The notes beneath the pieces are model-generated. The model was given only the letters and a program-made list of their open reading frames with translations, was not told the DNA's origin and made no database searches. From CAYLZN01 sp964387935 (GTDB lineage: Bacteria > Acidobacteriota > Vicinamibacteria > Vicinamibacterales > JAFNAJ01), in assembly GCA_964387935.1 (NCBI GenBank), contig CAYLZN010000067.1, positions 1-21,314 on the forward strand: a stretch of DNA of 21,314 nucleotides, in the 5' to 3' direction. A program made the position numbers and the translations under genes. Below are positions 1 through 5,807 of this stretch, piece by piece (position 1 is the stretch's first letter; each line of letters opens with the position of its first letter).

Positions 1-55
1 TTGAGGGGCTGGCGTTCGCAAGAACGTGGGGGTTCGAATCCCCCCTTCCGCACCA
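1..55 (+). tRNA. tRNA-Leu(GAG), 3' part only
   Basis: The window opens inside a tRNA. Positions 1-7 fit an anticodon loop with U33 at 2 and anticodon GAG at 3-5. The 3' anticodon stem (8-12) follows, then a long class II variable arm (CGTTC/GAACG around GCAA, 13-26). The T arm is GGGGG-TTCGAAT-CCCCC (28-44). The 3' acceptor strand CTTCCGC (45-51), discriminator A52 and encoded CCA 53-55 complete it. The long variable arm plus discriminator A and an implied GCGGAAG 5' acceptor fit Leu. Reading one base earlier would give UGA (Ser), but Ser tRNAs normally carry discriminator G. The 5' half lies outside the window. Confidence 0.9.
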
Positions 56-69
56 TCGCTCGCCAAGGC

Positions 70-115
70 TCGCGCTCGCGCGGACGCGGGGAGTCAGGCA
101 CGCCGCCAGCGCCGC
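70..115 (+). repeat. 46-bp direct repeat, copy 1
   Basis: An exact 46-bp copy of 179-224, running from tcgcgctcgcgcgg to gccagcgccgc. It starts 15 nt after the tRNA-Leu CCA end. Both copies lie about 40 nt downstream of a T-loop-like sequence (33-39 and 137-143), so the duplicated unit may include a tRNA 3' end. Confidence 0.85.
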
Positions 116-131
116 GCCGCTGGCTCGGCCG

Positions 132-160
132 GCGGGCTCGAATCCCTCACGTCCCGCACC
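132..160 (+). other. tRNA 3'-end-like remnant
   Basis: CTCGAAT at 137-143 resembles a T loop (TTCGAAT with one change). It is flanked by GCGGG (132-136) and CCCTC (144-148), which pair at four of five positions. It is followed by a CCCGCACC end resembling the acceptor/CCA end of the upstream tRNA-Leu. There is no tRNA body before it. It may be a decayed duplicate of a tRNA 3' end, as left by integration events; a chance resemblance is possible. Confidence 0.4.
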
Positions 161-178
161 GGCTCCCGTGCCACAGGT

Positions 179-224
179 TCGCGCTCGCGCGGACGCGGGG
201 AGTCAGGCACGCCGCCAGCGCCGC
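179..224 (+). repeat. 46-bp direct repeat, copy 2
   Basis: Exact copy of 70-115, 109 bp downstream. On the minus strand the kinase fragment (360 down to 254) runs into this repeat, and its reading frame stops inside it (stop complement at 203-205). Confidence 0.85.
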
Positions 225-383
225 CGCGGCGCACCCGGCGGAACCGGCTGCCCATCGGCGACGAGCGCCCCGGGCAGGACCTTCAGCGCCACATCGCGTC
301 CGAGCGTCGTGTCGCGTGCGCGGTACACGACGCCCACGCCTCCCGCGCCGAGCTGGCCGCGCGCCGTGCGCCGCAGGCCGCAA
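203..383 (-). pseudogene. Ser/Thr protein kinase N-lobe fragment
   Basis: On the minus strand, 358 down to about 254 translates to GQLGAGGVGVVYRARD followed by TTLGRDVALKVLP and GALVADG. This is the glycine-rich loop and the beta-3 VALK lysine of a bacterial PknB-like kinase. About 35-40 residues of a kinase domain that needs about 260 are present. The reading then passes into the 46-bp repeat and stops at 203. The upstream side (366 and beyond) dissolves into 7-bp-periodic sequence. There is no catalytic loop, DFG or start context, so this is a remnant. Its sequence differs from the intact kinase at 10480, so it is not a simple partial copy of that gene. Confidence 0.7.
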
Positions 384-414
384 GCCGATTGTCGGAGTGA
401 GGCTATCGGCAGGC
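366..414 (+). repeat. Degenerate 7-bp-periodic tract
   Basis: Seven successive heptamers: gtgcgcc, gcaggcc, gcaagcc, gattgtc, ggagtga, ggctatc, ggcaggc. The first three share an ending gcc. The words resemble those in the clearer tract at 10386-10476 (xxxxgcc units, ttgtc, tatcgg). It lies between the kinase fragment and the vapC stop. Confidence 0.45.
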
Positions 415-424
415 TGCGATGGGT

Positions 425-808
425 TCAGACGCGAACGAGCTGGGGGAGGTGGTCGAAGTGCCGGTCGCGCGCATGGAGGGCCAGGTTGTGCTGGAGAACC
501 AGCGCCGCCAGCCACATGTCATTGGTCGGAATCGGTGTGCCTTGGGTCCGAAGTTGCCGGAAGACCGAGGCGTAGTGGTGGGTGGTCTGGTCGTCGGGAA
601 AGAGGACCCGCACCCCGTCCTTCAGAAGAAAGCGGCGAAGGGTGCGCTCGTTGTCAGCCTGCCGACGGCCGTGCGAGAAGCCCGCGCGCAACTCTCCCAG
701 CACGACGAACGCCAGGAGGACCTCGTCGGCTTCTTCGAGCAGAACGACCGTTTCTTCAACCCCTTTGCAGAGGTCGACGTACCGGTTGGTGTCGAGCGCG
801 ACCCTCAC
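425..808 (-). CDS. vapC: VapC-like PIN-domain ribonuclease toxin
   Basis: A 127-residue protein of the usual VapC length. The four conserved PIN acidic residues are visible: D6 in the N-terminal LDTNRYVDL, E39 in VLGELRAG, D97 in PTNDMWLAA and D115 in HARDRHFD. They coordinate the metal ions for RNA cleavage in this family. The start is GTG at 808, whose GTGA overlaps the vapB TGA stop (805-807), so the two are translationally coupled in antitoxin-toxin order. The RNA target cannot be read from sequence. PIN family membership is clear; the toxin role is inferred from the pairing with an RHH antitoxin. Confidence 0.9.
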   Translation of the reverse strand: MRVALDTNRYVDLCKGVEETVVLLEEADEVLLAFVVLGELRAGFSHGRRQADNERTLRRFLLKDGVRVLFPDDQTTHHYASVFRQLRTQGTPIPTNDMWLAALVLQHNLALHARDRHFDHLPQLVRV

Positions 809-1047
809 TGCCAGAGGTCCGGATCAATCCGATCCTGATCGGCGAGTGCCTGGTCGACCGCCCGCTCACGTCGCCAGGTCCCGGCGATATCCCTGAGGGT
901 CCTGCGCCTTCTCGGCGAACCGGCCATTCCCGAACCTTCCGAGAGCACCTCGACGGTGGTCTCGTTCAGGCTTTTCCCCGTGGCTCGGGCACGCTGCCGG
1001 ATCGCAACGTCAACGGCGGCGGGAATCCCCCGAATCGTGTACTGCAT
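805..1047 (-). CDS. vapB: VapB/FitA-like RHH antitoxin
   Basis: An 80-residue protein. The N-terminal ribbon (residues 2-8, QYTIRGI) and two helices (AVDVAIRQRARATGKS, then LNETTVEVL) form a ribbon-helix-helix DNA-binding domain. The C-terminal part (about 48-80, with LRDIAGTW and IDPDLW) matches the toxin-binding tail typical of antitoxins paired with PIN toxins. The ATG at 1047 has no Shine-Dalgarno sequence, but the predicted promoter places the transcription start at or next to this ATG, so the mRNA is probably leaderless. It is expected to neutralise VapC and repress its own promoter together with it. Confidence 0.88.
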   Translation of the reverse strand: MQYTIRGIPAAVDVAIRQRARATGKSLNETTVEVLSEGSGMAGSPRRRRTLRDIAGTWRRERAVDQALADQDRIDPDLWQ

Positions 1048-1082
1048 GCATCAACTATAGGCTCTGCATGCGTCTCAAGCAA
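1043..1082 (-). promoter_or_regulatory. vapBC promoter with twin TGCATGC operator boxes
   Basis: Read on the minus strand: TTGCTT (1082-1077), a 17-bp spacer, then TATAGT (1059-1054), with the vapB ATG beginning seven bases after the -10. The motif CTGCATGC (read on the plus strand) occurs at 1042-1049 and 1064-1071. The two copies are 22 bp apart, about two helical turns. One lies in the -35/-10 spacer and one spans the start codon. This placement suits cooperative binding by the VapB RHH dimer as an autorepressor (inference). The -35 lies at the edge of the heptad repeat 1079-1113. Confidence 0.65.
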
Positions 1083-1113
1083 GCGGCTTGCGGCTTGCGG
1101 CGAGCGGCTTGCG
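1079..1113 (+). repeat. Heptad tandem repeat (gcttgcg type)
   Basis: Five exact-phase 7-bp units: gcaagcg, gcttgcg, gcttgcg, gcgagcg, gcttgcg. It lies in the 162-bp gap between divergent vapB and the lysozyme-inhibitor gene. The same word family (gcttgcc, gtgagcc) appears in the repeat before the giant kinase. Confidence 0.75.
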
Positions 1114-1164
1114 GCCACAGCGGCGGGCGGCGCAGGGCCAGGCGCGAGCGGTCACGGCCCGCAC

Positions 1165-1170
1165 TATGAT
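1165..1170 (+). promoter_or_regulatory. Possible -10 element (TATGAT)
   Basis: TATGAT lies 39 bp before the ATG of the lysozyme-inhibitor gene. No -35 is recognisable at 16-18 bp. A similar TATGATGG context precedes the sigma factor gene (9576-9581). Confidence 0.3.
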
Positions 1171-1209
1171 GATGGTCAGCGAGTCGCAGGGATGACAGGA
1201 GCAACGAGC

Positions 1210-1860
1210 ATGACGGGTTGGGTGATCCGGGCGGTGATGACGGCGACGTTGATGCTGAGCCCGTCGGCGATGGCGGCGCAGAGCCCCACCTTCGACTGTG
1301 CCAAGGCGCAGGGCGAGGTGGAATCGCTCGTCTGCAAGGATGCGGGCCTGGCGGCGCTGGACCGGAAGCTCGACGAGGTGTTCAAGGCGGCCACCGCGAA
1401 GGCTCAGGGCCGGGAGCTTGCGACACTGCGCGCCGAGCAGCGCGGGTGGGTCAAGGGTCGCAACGAGTGCTGGAAGGCGCAGAACGCGGCCAACCCCGTC
1501 TTCCTCACCGCGAGCTGGAAGGCCGAGTCGGTCCGCGAGTGCGTCGAGGGCCAGTACAAGATCCGCACCTCTGAGCTCCAGGCGCTGTGGCAGTTGGTCG
1601 CACCGAGGAAGCCGGTGTTCTACGCCTGCGAGAACAACCCCGCCAACGAAGTGGTGGCCACCTTCTTCGACACCGACCCGCCGACGGCTCGACTCGAGCG
1701 CGGGGACCGCAGCGTCACGGTCTGGGAGGTGCGGGCCGCGAGCGGCGCGAAGTGCGAGGGTCAGAACGTGACGTTCTGGACCAAAGGGAACGAGGCGACC
1801 GTGACCTGGATGCATCCGGCGACCGGCGTCACCGAGGACCTGAAGTGCCGGATGCGCTGA
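1210..1860 (+). CDS. Secreted LprI-MliC lysozyme-inhibitor fusion
   Basis: A 216-residue exported protein. The signal peptide is residues 1-23, with likely cleavage in AMA-AQS. Residues about 28-125 are a DUF1311/LprI domain: FDCAKAQGEVESLVC, the LDRKLDEVF helix, LRAEQRGWVKGRNECW, and cysteines C30, C42, C87 and C111. Residues about 135-216 are an MliC-like C-type lysozyme inhibitor domain: YACEN, then SGAKCEGQNVTFWTKGNEATVTW, with C140, C182 and C213. Both families are known lysozyme inhibitors, so it probably protects peptidoglycan in the periplasm. The ATG at 1210 was chosen because AGGAG (1197-1201) sits 8 nt upstream and the signal peptide begins there. The AraC regulator overlaps its 3' end. 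There is no lipobox cysteine. Confidence 0.85.
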   Translation: MTGWVIRAVMTATLMLSPSAMAAQSPTFDCAKAQGEVESLVCKDAGLAALDRKLDEVFKAATAKAQGRELATLRAEQRGWVKGRNECWKAQNAANPVFLTASWKAESVRECVEGQYKIRTSELQALWQLVAPRKPVFYACENNPANEVVATFFDTDPPTARLERGDRSVTVWEVRAASGAKCEGQNVTFWTKGNEATVTWMHPATGVTEDLKCRMR

Positions 1861-2729
1861 TTCCACCCTCCATTGCGACCCGCCTTCGGGCGCTCGAGTT
1901 CACGTCGCCCGTCGGCGCGTGGCGGCTGTGCCTCTGGACGCCGTCACCCGACCTCGCCGAGGCCGTCGTCGCCCTCTGGGCCACCGAGGCCCAGACCGTG
2001 GCCTTCCGCGAAAGGGTGCTCCCACGCGAGACCGTGGAGTTGATGATCAACTTCGGCGGCCGCCAGACCGTCCACGGTGGAGACGGCGACGCCCCGCGGC
2101 ACTTCCGCAGGCACTGGGTCTCCGGCCTCCAGACGCGCTGCCTCGAAATCGAGAGCCCGACGGCCGCGCAGCTCATTGCCGCGAGCCTGAAGCCTGCACA
2201 TGCCGGGCCCCTGCTCGGGCTGGCCGGTCGCGAGATCGCCTCGACGATCGTCCCGCTCGACGACATCCTCGGACGCGCGGCCGATGAACTCGCCACGCGC
2301 CTGGAGGAGACCCCGTCGATCCCGGGTCGTTTCCTGTTGTTCGAGGACTTCCTGCGCGATCGCCGACGACGAGGACGGCTCCCCCACCCGACGGCAGCAC
2401 GCGCCGTGGAGCGCATCCTGGACACCGGGGGACAGGTGCAGGCCCGTGCCCTGCGCGAGGAACTCGGCTGCAGTGCCCGGTACCTGGAACAGGAACTCGG
2501 CGAGCGCGTCGGCCTCTCGCCGAAACAACTCGCCCGCCTCGTTCGGTTCTCCCGGGTGGTGGAGCGCATTCGCGTCGCGCCGCACGTGGACTGGACCGCG
2601 GTCGCGCTCGACTGCGGCTTCTACGATCAATCGCACTTCAATCGCGAGTTCCGCGCGTTCACCGGCACCACGCCCACAGGATTCCTCGCCTTGCGCGACC
2701 CGAGCACGCAGGGCATGATCCTCGACTGA
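1845..2729 (+). CDS. AraC-family transcriptional regulator
   Basis: A 294-residue protein. The N-terminal about 165 residues resemble the DUF6597-type sensor domain of AraC regulators. Residues about 195-283 are the double helix-turn-helix domain: ALREELGCSARYLEQEL is the first HTH, VALDCGFYDQSHFNREFRAF is the second HTH and signature, followed by TGTTPTGF. The start is set to GTG 1845, because GAGGA (1834-1838) precedes it by 6 nt; no ATG gives the full N-terminus. It overlaps the lysozyme-inhibitor gene by 16 nt, so the two are probably translationally coupled. Its target and ligand are unknown. Control of the adjacent inhibitor gene is a plausible inference. Confidence 0.85.
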   Translation: MPDALIPPSIATRLRALEFTSPVGAWRLCLWTPSPDLAEAVVALWATEAQTVAFRERVLPRETVELMINFGGRQTVHGGDGDAPRHFRRHWVSGLQTRCLEIESPTAAQLIAASLKPAHAGPLLGLAGREIASTIVPLDDILGRAADELATRLEETPSIPGRFLLFEDFLRDRRRRGRLPHPTAARAVERILDTGGQVQARALREELGCSARYLEQELGERVGLSPKQLARLVRFSRVVERIRVAPHVDWTAVALDCGFYDQSHFNREFRAFTGTTPTGFLALRDPSTQGMILD

Positions 2730-2810
2730 GTGCGCATTCTTACAAGCGGCGGGCACCTCGCCGCGCCTAGGCTGTCGTCAGCAGGAGATGCCCGTGAAGG
2801 AGAAACTGTC

Positions 2811-4841
2811 GTGAACGGGAAACTGGTCTGCGGCCTCGTCGTGGCCGCCGGCGTCAGCCTCGGTGCAGCCTCCGACTGGGCCCTCTATCGGGCGGCGATC
2901 GCCGCCGCCGATGGGGCACTGCGCTTGAACGAAACCTCCGCCGCGGTCGGGTGGCTGGCGGAGGCGCCGGCCGCCCATCGTGGCTGGGAGTGGCGGTACC
3001 TCGAGGCACTGGCGGACCAGAGCCTGAAGTCCACACCGGCGCACGACGGGCCGGTCACAGGCGTGGCCTTCAGCCAGGACGGACGGCACCTCGCCACCAC
3101 GTCGACCGACAAGACGGTCAAGGTCTGGAACGTCGAGACTGGCGCGCCGAGCGTGCTCGACGGACCCACCGCGTCCACGTGGTCACCGGCGTTCCGGCCC
3201 GGTCACCCGCACCTGGCCGCCATGGGATCTGACGGCTCGCTCCGCGTGTGGAACCACGGCACGCGCCAGCCAGTCGCGAGCTTCGAGAAGCTGGGCAACG
3301 GCCTGGGTGCCGTGGCGTGGAGCGCGGACGGCTCCCTGCTCGCCGCCGCGACGTGGACCGTCGAGCGGGGCAAGGGCGTCGTGGGCTGGGTGTACCTCTG
3401 GAACTTCGAGTCCCGGACGCTCCTCTGGAAGGCGCCGTACGGCATCAAGCCCATCCCCGCACTCGCATTCCGACCCGATGGCCAGCAGCTCGCCGTCGCG
3501 ACCTGGGATGGGTGGGTCGGCTTCTTTGCCGTCCCGGGTAACGGCCAGCCAGGACCAGAGGTCAAGGTCCGTCCCACCGACGGCAGCTACACGGCCATGC
3601 AGGGCCTGGCCTACTCACCAGACGGCGCGACGCTCGCCGTCGTCGCGAAGGATGGTCTGACGCGCCTGTATCGGACGAGCGACGCCACGCTCGTGCGCGA
3701 GCTGGCGGGTCACACGCGGTGGGCCAACACCGTCGCGTTTGCGCCATCGGACCCGTGGATGGTCACCGGGTCGAGCGACGAGACGCTGCGGCTCTGGGAC
3801 ACGATGTCACATCGCCTCCTGCGCGTGCTGCACGGGCACACCGCTTCGGTCAACGCACTCTCGGTGTCTCCCGACGGATCCCGCATCGCCACGGGCGGCG
3901 CGGACGGCACGCTGCGCTGGTGGGACGGGGCCCTTGCCGACCTGCGACCGACGGTGTGGGGGCAGGTCTCAGAGAGTGCGATCTACGCCCTCGACTTCAC
4001 GCGCGACGGAAAACGGGCGGCCACGGCCGCCTGGGGCGGTTCCGTGACGATGTGGGATGCGACCACTGGTCGTGAACTCTGGGCGAAGTCGACTCACGAG
4101 GGCTCCGCCAATGCCGTGTCGTTCAGCCCCGACGGCACACGGCTCGTGTCGGGAGGCAACGATGGACGGCTGCAGCTCATCGACGCCTCGAACGGGACCG
4201 TGCTGGCCACCTGGGAGCGCGTCGAGGACGGGCGAGCGGCCGGTATAGCCTGGAGCGCGGACGGCCGCTTCGTCTTCTGCCCCTCGTCTCGACCGCACGG
4301 CAAGCTGCGGAACGCGGCGGACGGTTCGGTGGCGCGGGTCGTCTCCGGCAGCAAGGGTGAAATCTACGACGCCGCCTTCAGCGCCGACAGCCGATGGCTG
4401 GCCATCGCCTGGACGGGGGGCGAGCTGCGCCTGCTCGAACTCGCAACCGGGTCGGAGACCCACGTGAACGAGGCGCACCGGGGCGGCGTTTATGGCGTCG
4501 CGTTCGCACCATCGAGCCAGGTCGTGGCGACGAGCGGCGGCGACGGACGAATCCGCATCTGGAGCGTCCCCGACCTTGCGCCTCGCCGAACGCTGGAGGG
4601 CCATACCGAGCTCGTGTACAGCGTCGACTTCTCGCCCGATGGCACGCGGATCGCGTCTGCGTCCAATGACTATTCGGTGCGCCTGTGGGCGTCCGACACC
4701 GGCGAGTCACTGCTGACGGTGCCCTTCCCGGTCCAGGTCTACGGGGCCCGGTTCTCACCCGACGGGCAGAAACTCGCCGTGCTGCCGATGAACGGGACCG
4801 TACAGGTCCTGGACGCACCGGCGCCGAAGCAAGTGCCCTGA
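2811..4841 (+). CDS. Exported WD40-repeat protein (about 14 blades)
   Basis: A 676-residue protein starting at GTG 2811, with AAGGAGA (2797-2803) 7 nt upstream. An N-terminal hydrophobic segment (about 4-20) looks like a signal sequence or anchor. About 14 WD40 units fill residues 76-676, each with a hydrophobic-FSPDG core, a GGxDG turn and a closing W or L-D (for example TVKVWNVETG, TLRLWDTMSH, SVRLWASDTG). This is enough for two seven-bladed propellers. The linker HRGWEWRYLEAL before the first blade is typical of the region between kinase/TM and WD40 parts in kinase-WD40 fusions, but no kinase is present here. It is therefore likely a stand-alone periplasmic scaffold or sensor. Its last 103 bp overlap the convergent PEP-CTERM gene. 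Confidence 0.85.
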   Translation: MNGKLVCGLVVAAGVSLGAASDWALYRAAIAAADGALRLNETSAAVGWLAEAPAAHRGWEWRYLEALADQSLKSTPAHDGPVTGVAFSQDGRHLATTSTDKTVKVWNVETGAPSVLDGPTASTWSPAFRPGHPHLAAMGSDGSLRVWNHGTRQPVASFEKLGNGLGAVAWSADGSLLAAATWTVERGKGVVGWVYLWNFESRTLLWKAPYGIKPIPALAFRPDGQQLAVATWDGWVGFFAVPGNGQPGPEVKVRPTDGSYTAMQGLAYSPDGATLAVVAKDGLTRLYRTSDATLVRELAGHTRWANTVAFAPSDPWMVTGSSDETLRLWDTMSHRLLRVLHGHTASVNALSVSPDGSRIATGGADGTLRWWDGALADLRPTVWGQVSESAIYALDFTRDGKRAATAAWGGSVTMWDATTGRELWAKSTHEGSANAVSFSPDGTRLVSGGNDGRLQLIDASNGTVLATWERVEDGRAAGIAWSADGRFVFCPSSRPHGKLRNAADGSVARVVSGSKGEIYDAAFSADSRWLAIAWTGGELRLLELATGSETHVNEAHRGGVYGVAFAPSSQVVATSGGDGRIRIWSVPDLAPRRTLEGHTELVYSVDFSPDGTRIASASNDYSVRLWASDTGESLLTVPFPVQVYGARFSPDGQKLAVLPMNGTVQVLDAPAPKQVP

Positions 4842-5758
4842 CGACGCTCCCGCCCTCGCGAGCGCCGGCGCCGAAGGAGCAGCGCTCCGCCGGTAGCCAC
4901 CAGGACCATCGACCCCGGCTCCGGCACGGCCGTCGGCTCACCGTAGATGAAGTCGTCCATCGCGGTGGCATCGTCGGCGCCGAACTGCTGGAGGTTCAGG
5001 TCGAATCCGCCGTTGGTGATGTGCACGCGGAAGACGCTCGCGGTGTCGAAGGTCACGCCCAGGAACGAGAGTGATTTGAAGGACTCCGACTCGCCGGAGA
5101 CGAAGGGCGCCACGGAGGCCGCATGGAGCAGGAGGCCATTGACGTCGAAGAACTCGAGCCTGGTCGATCCCTGCACCTCGACGTCGGTGAACACCGCTCC
5201 GAAGCCACGTACGGTGGCCGACGTCGCCGGCGAGCCGGGGACCGAGAACAGCACGTCCATCTGGTTCGTGCCGACCAGCCCGAAGATCCGCTCCGCGCTG
5301 AACGCGGCGAAGTCGGCAGCGTTGTCCGGGCTGTGGTTGCCGAAGAGCGTCGCCACGGGTCCCGGGTTGCCATCACCGTCGGAGTCCGAATCGGCGCTGA
5401 CCTCGAAGGCGCCTCCCGTCGCGAACTGGGCCCCCCGCACCCGACCGGCCGGGCTCCCGTCCGGCTGATTGAAGAAGTCACCGGGAAACGGGTTGGCGCC
5501 CCCGGACGAGAAGCTGTCCGGAACGCCGTCCCAGTTGATCTCCCGTCGCCCAACGCCGGGCACGCAGGCCCCGGTGCACGGGCCGAGACCGCTGTTCACA
5601 CCGAGCGCGGTGCGGAAAGAATCGACCGTGGCCTGGGTCGAAGCCGCGTTGGCCCCGGAGGCCGAGAATACGATCAGGGCCGCAGCCGCCGGCACCGCGA
5701 ACACCCCACCGAGCGACGCCAGACAGGCGGCGGCACGGAGAAGCCGGGCGCCGGCCAT
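4739..5758 (-). CDS. PEP-CTERM sorting-domain protein with abnormal C-terminal tail
   Basis: A 339-residue exported protein with signal peptide 1-38 (cleavage in GANA-AST). Residues about 40-275 form a secreted, probably beta-rich domain of unknown function with a DSDSDGDG stretch (123-130) that may bind calcium. The sorting signal is AVPEPGS (277-283), a short hydrophobic stretch, then RRRRSRGRERR (296-306). Such proteins normally end here and are handled by exosortase. This one continues 33 residues, and that tail is the antisense reading of the WD40 gene end. Codon 307 is CAG (4840-4838), one transition from TAG, so the normal stop may be lost. ATG 5758 was chosen; an in-frame TTG at 5770 is an alternative, and neither has a strong Shine-Dalgarno sequence. 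Confidence 0.8.
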   Translation of the reverse strand: MAGARLLRAAACLASLGGVFAVPAAAALIVFSASGANAASTQATVDSFRTALGVNSGLGPCTGACVPGVGRREINWDGVPDSFSSGGANPFPGDFFNQPDGSPAGRVRGAQFATGGAFEVSADSDSDGDGNPGPVATLFGNHSPDNAADFAAFSAERIFGLVGTNQMDVLFSVPGSPATSATVRGFGAVFTDVEVQGSTRLEFFDVNGLLLHAASVAPFVSGESESFKSLSFLGVTFDTASVFRVHITNGGFDLNLQQFGADDATAMDDFIYGEPTAVPEPGSMVLVATGGALLLRRRRSRGRERRQGTCFGAGASRTCTVPFIGSTASFCPSGENRAP

Positions 5759-5807
5759 CGGCCAGGGCAACGTGCGACGTCGGGCGCGAGGCGAGCGGCT
5801 CTCTTCC

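Noticed and set aside
1..12. tRNA-Ser(UGA) reading of the partial tRNA
   Set aside because: Possible by shifting the loop one base, but discriminator A and the implied GCGGAAG acceptor favour Leu(GAG).
70..224. CRISPR-like array from the 46-bp repeat
   Set aside because: Only two copies, no further spacers, repeat longer than usual, and no cas genes.
4378..4971. 197-residue minus-strand frame covering the WD40 end
   Set aside because: Arg/Ser-rich shadow of the WD40 gene; no start context.
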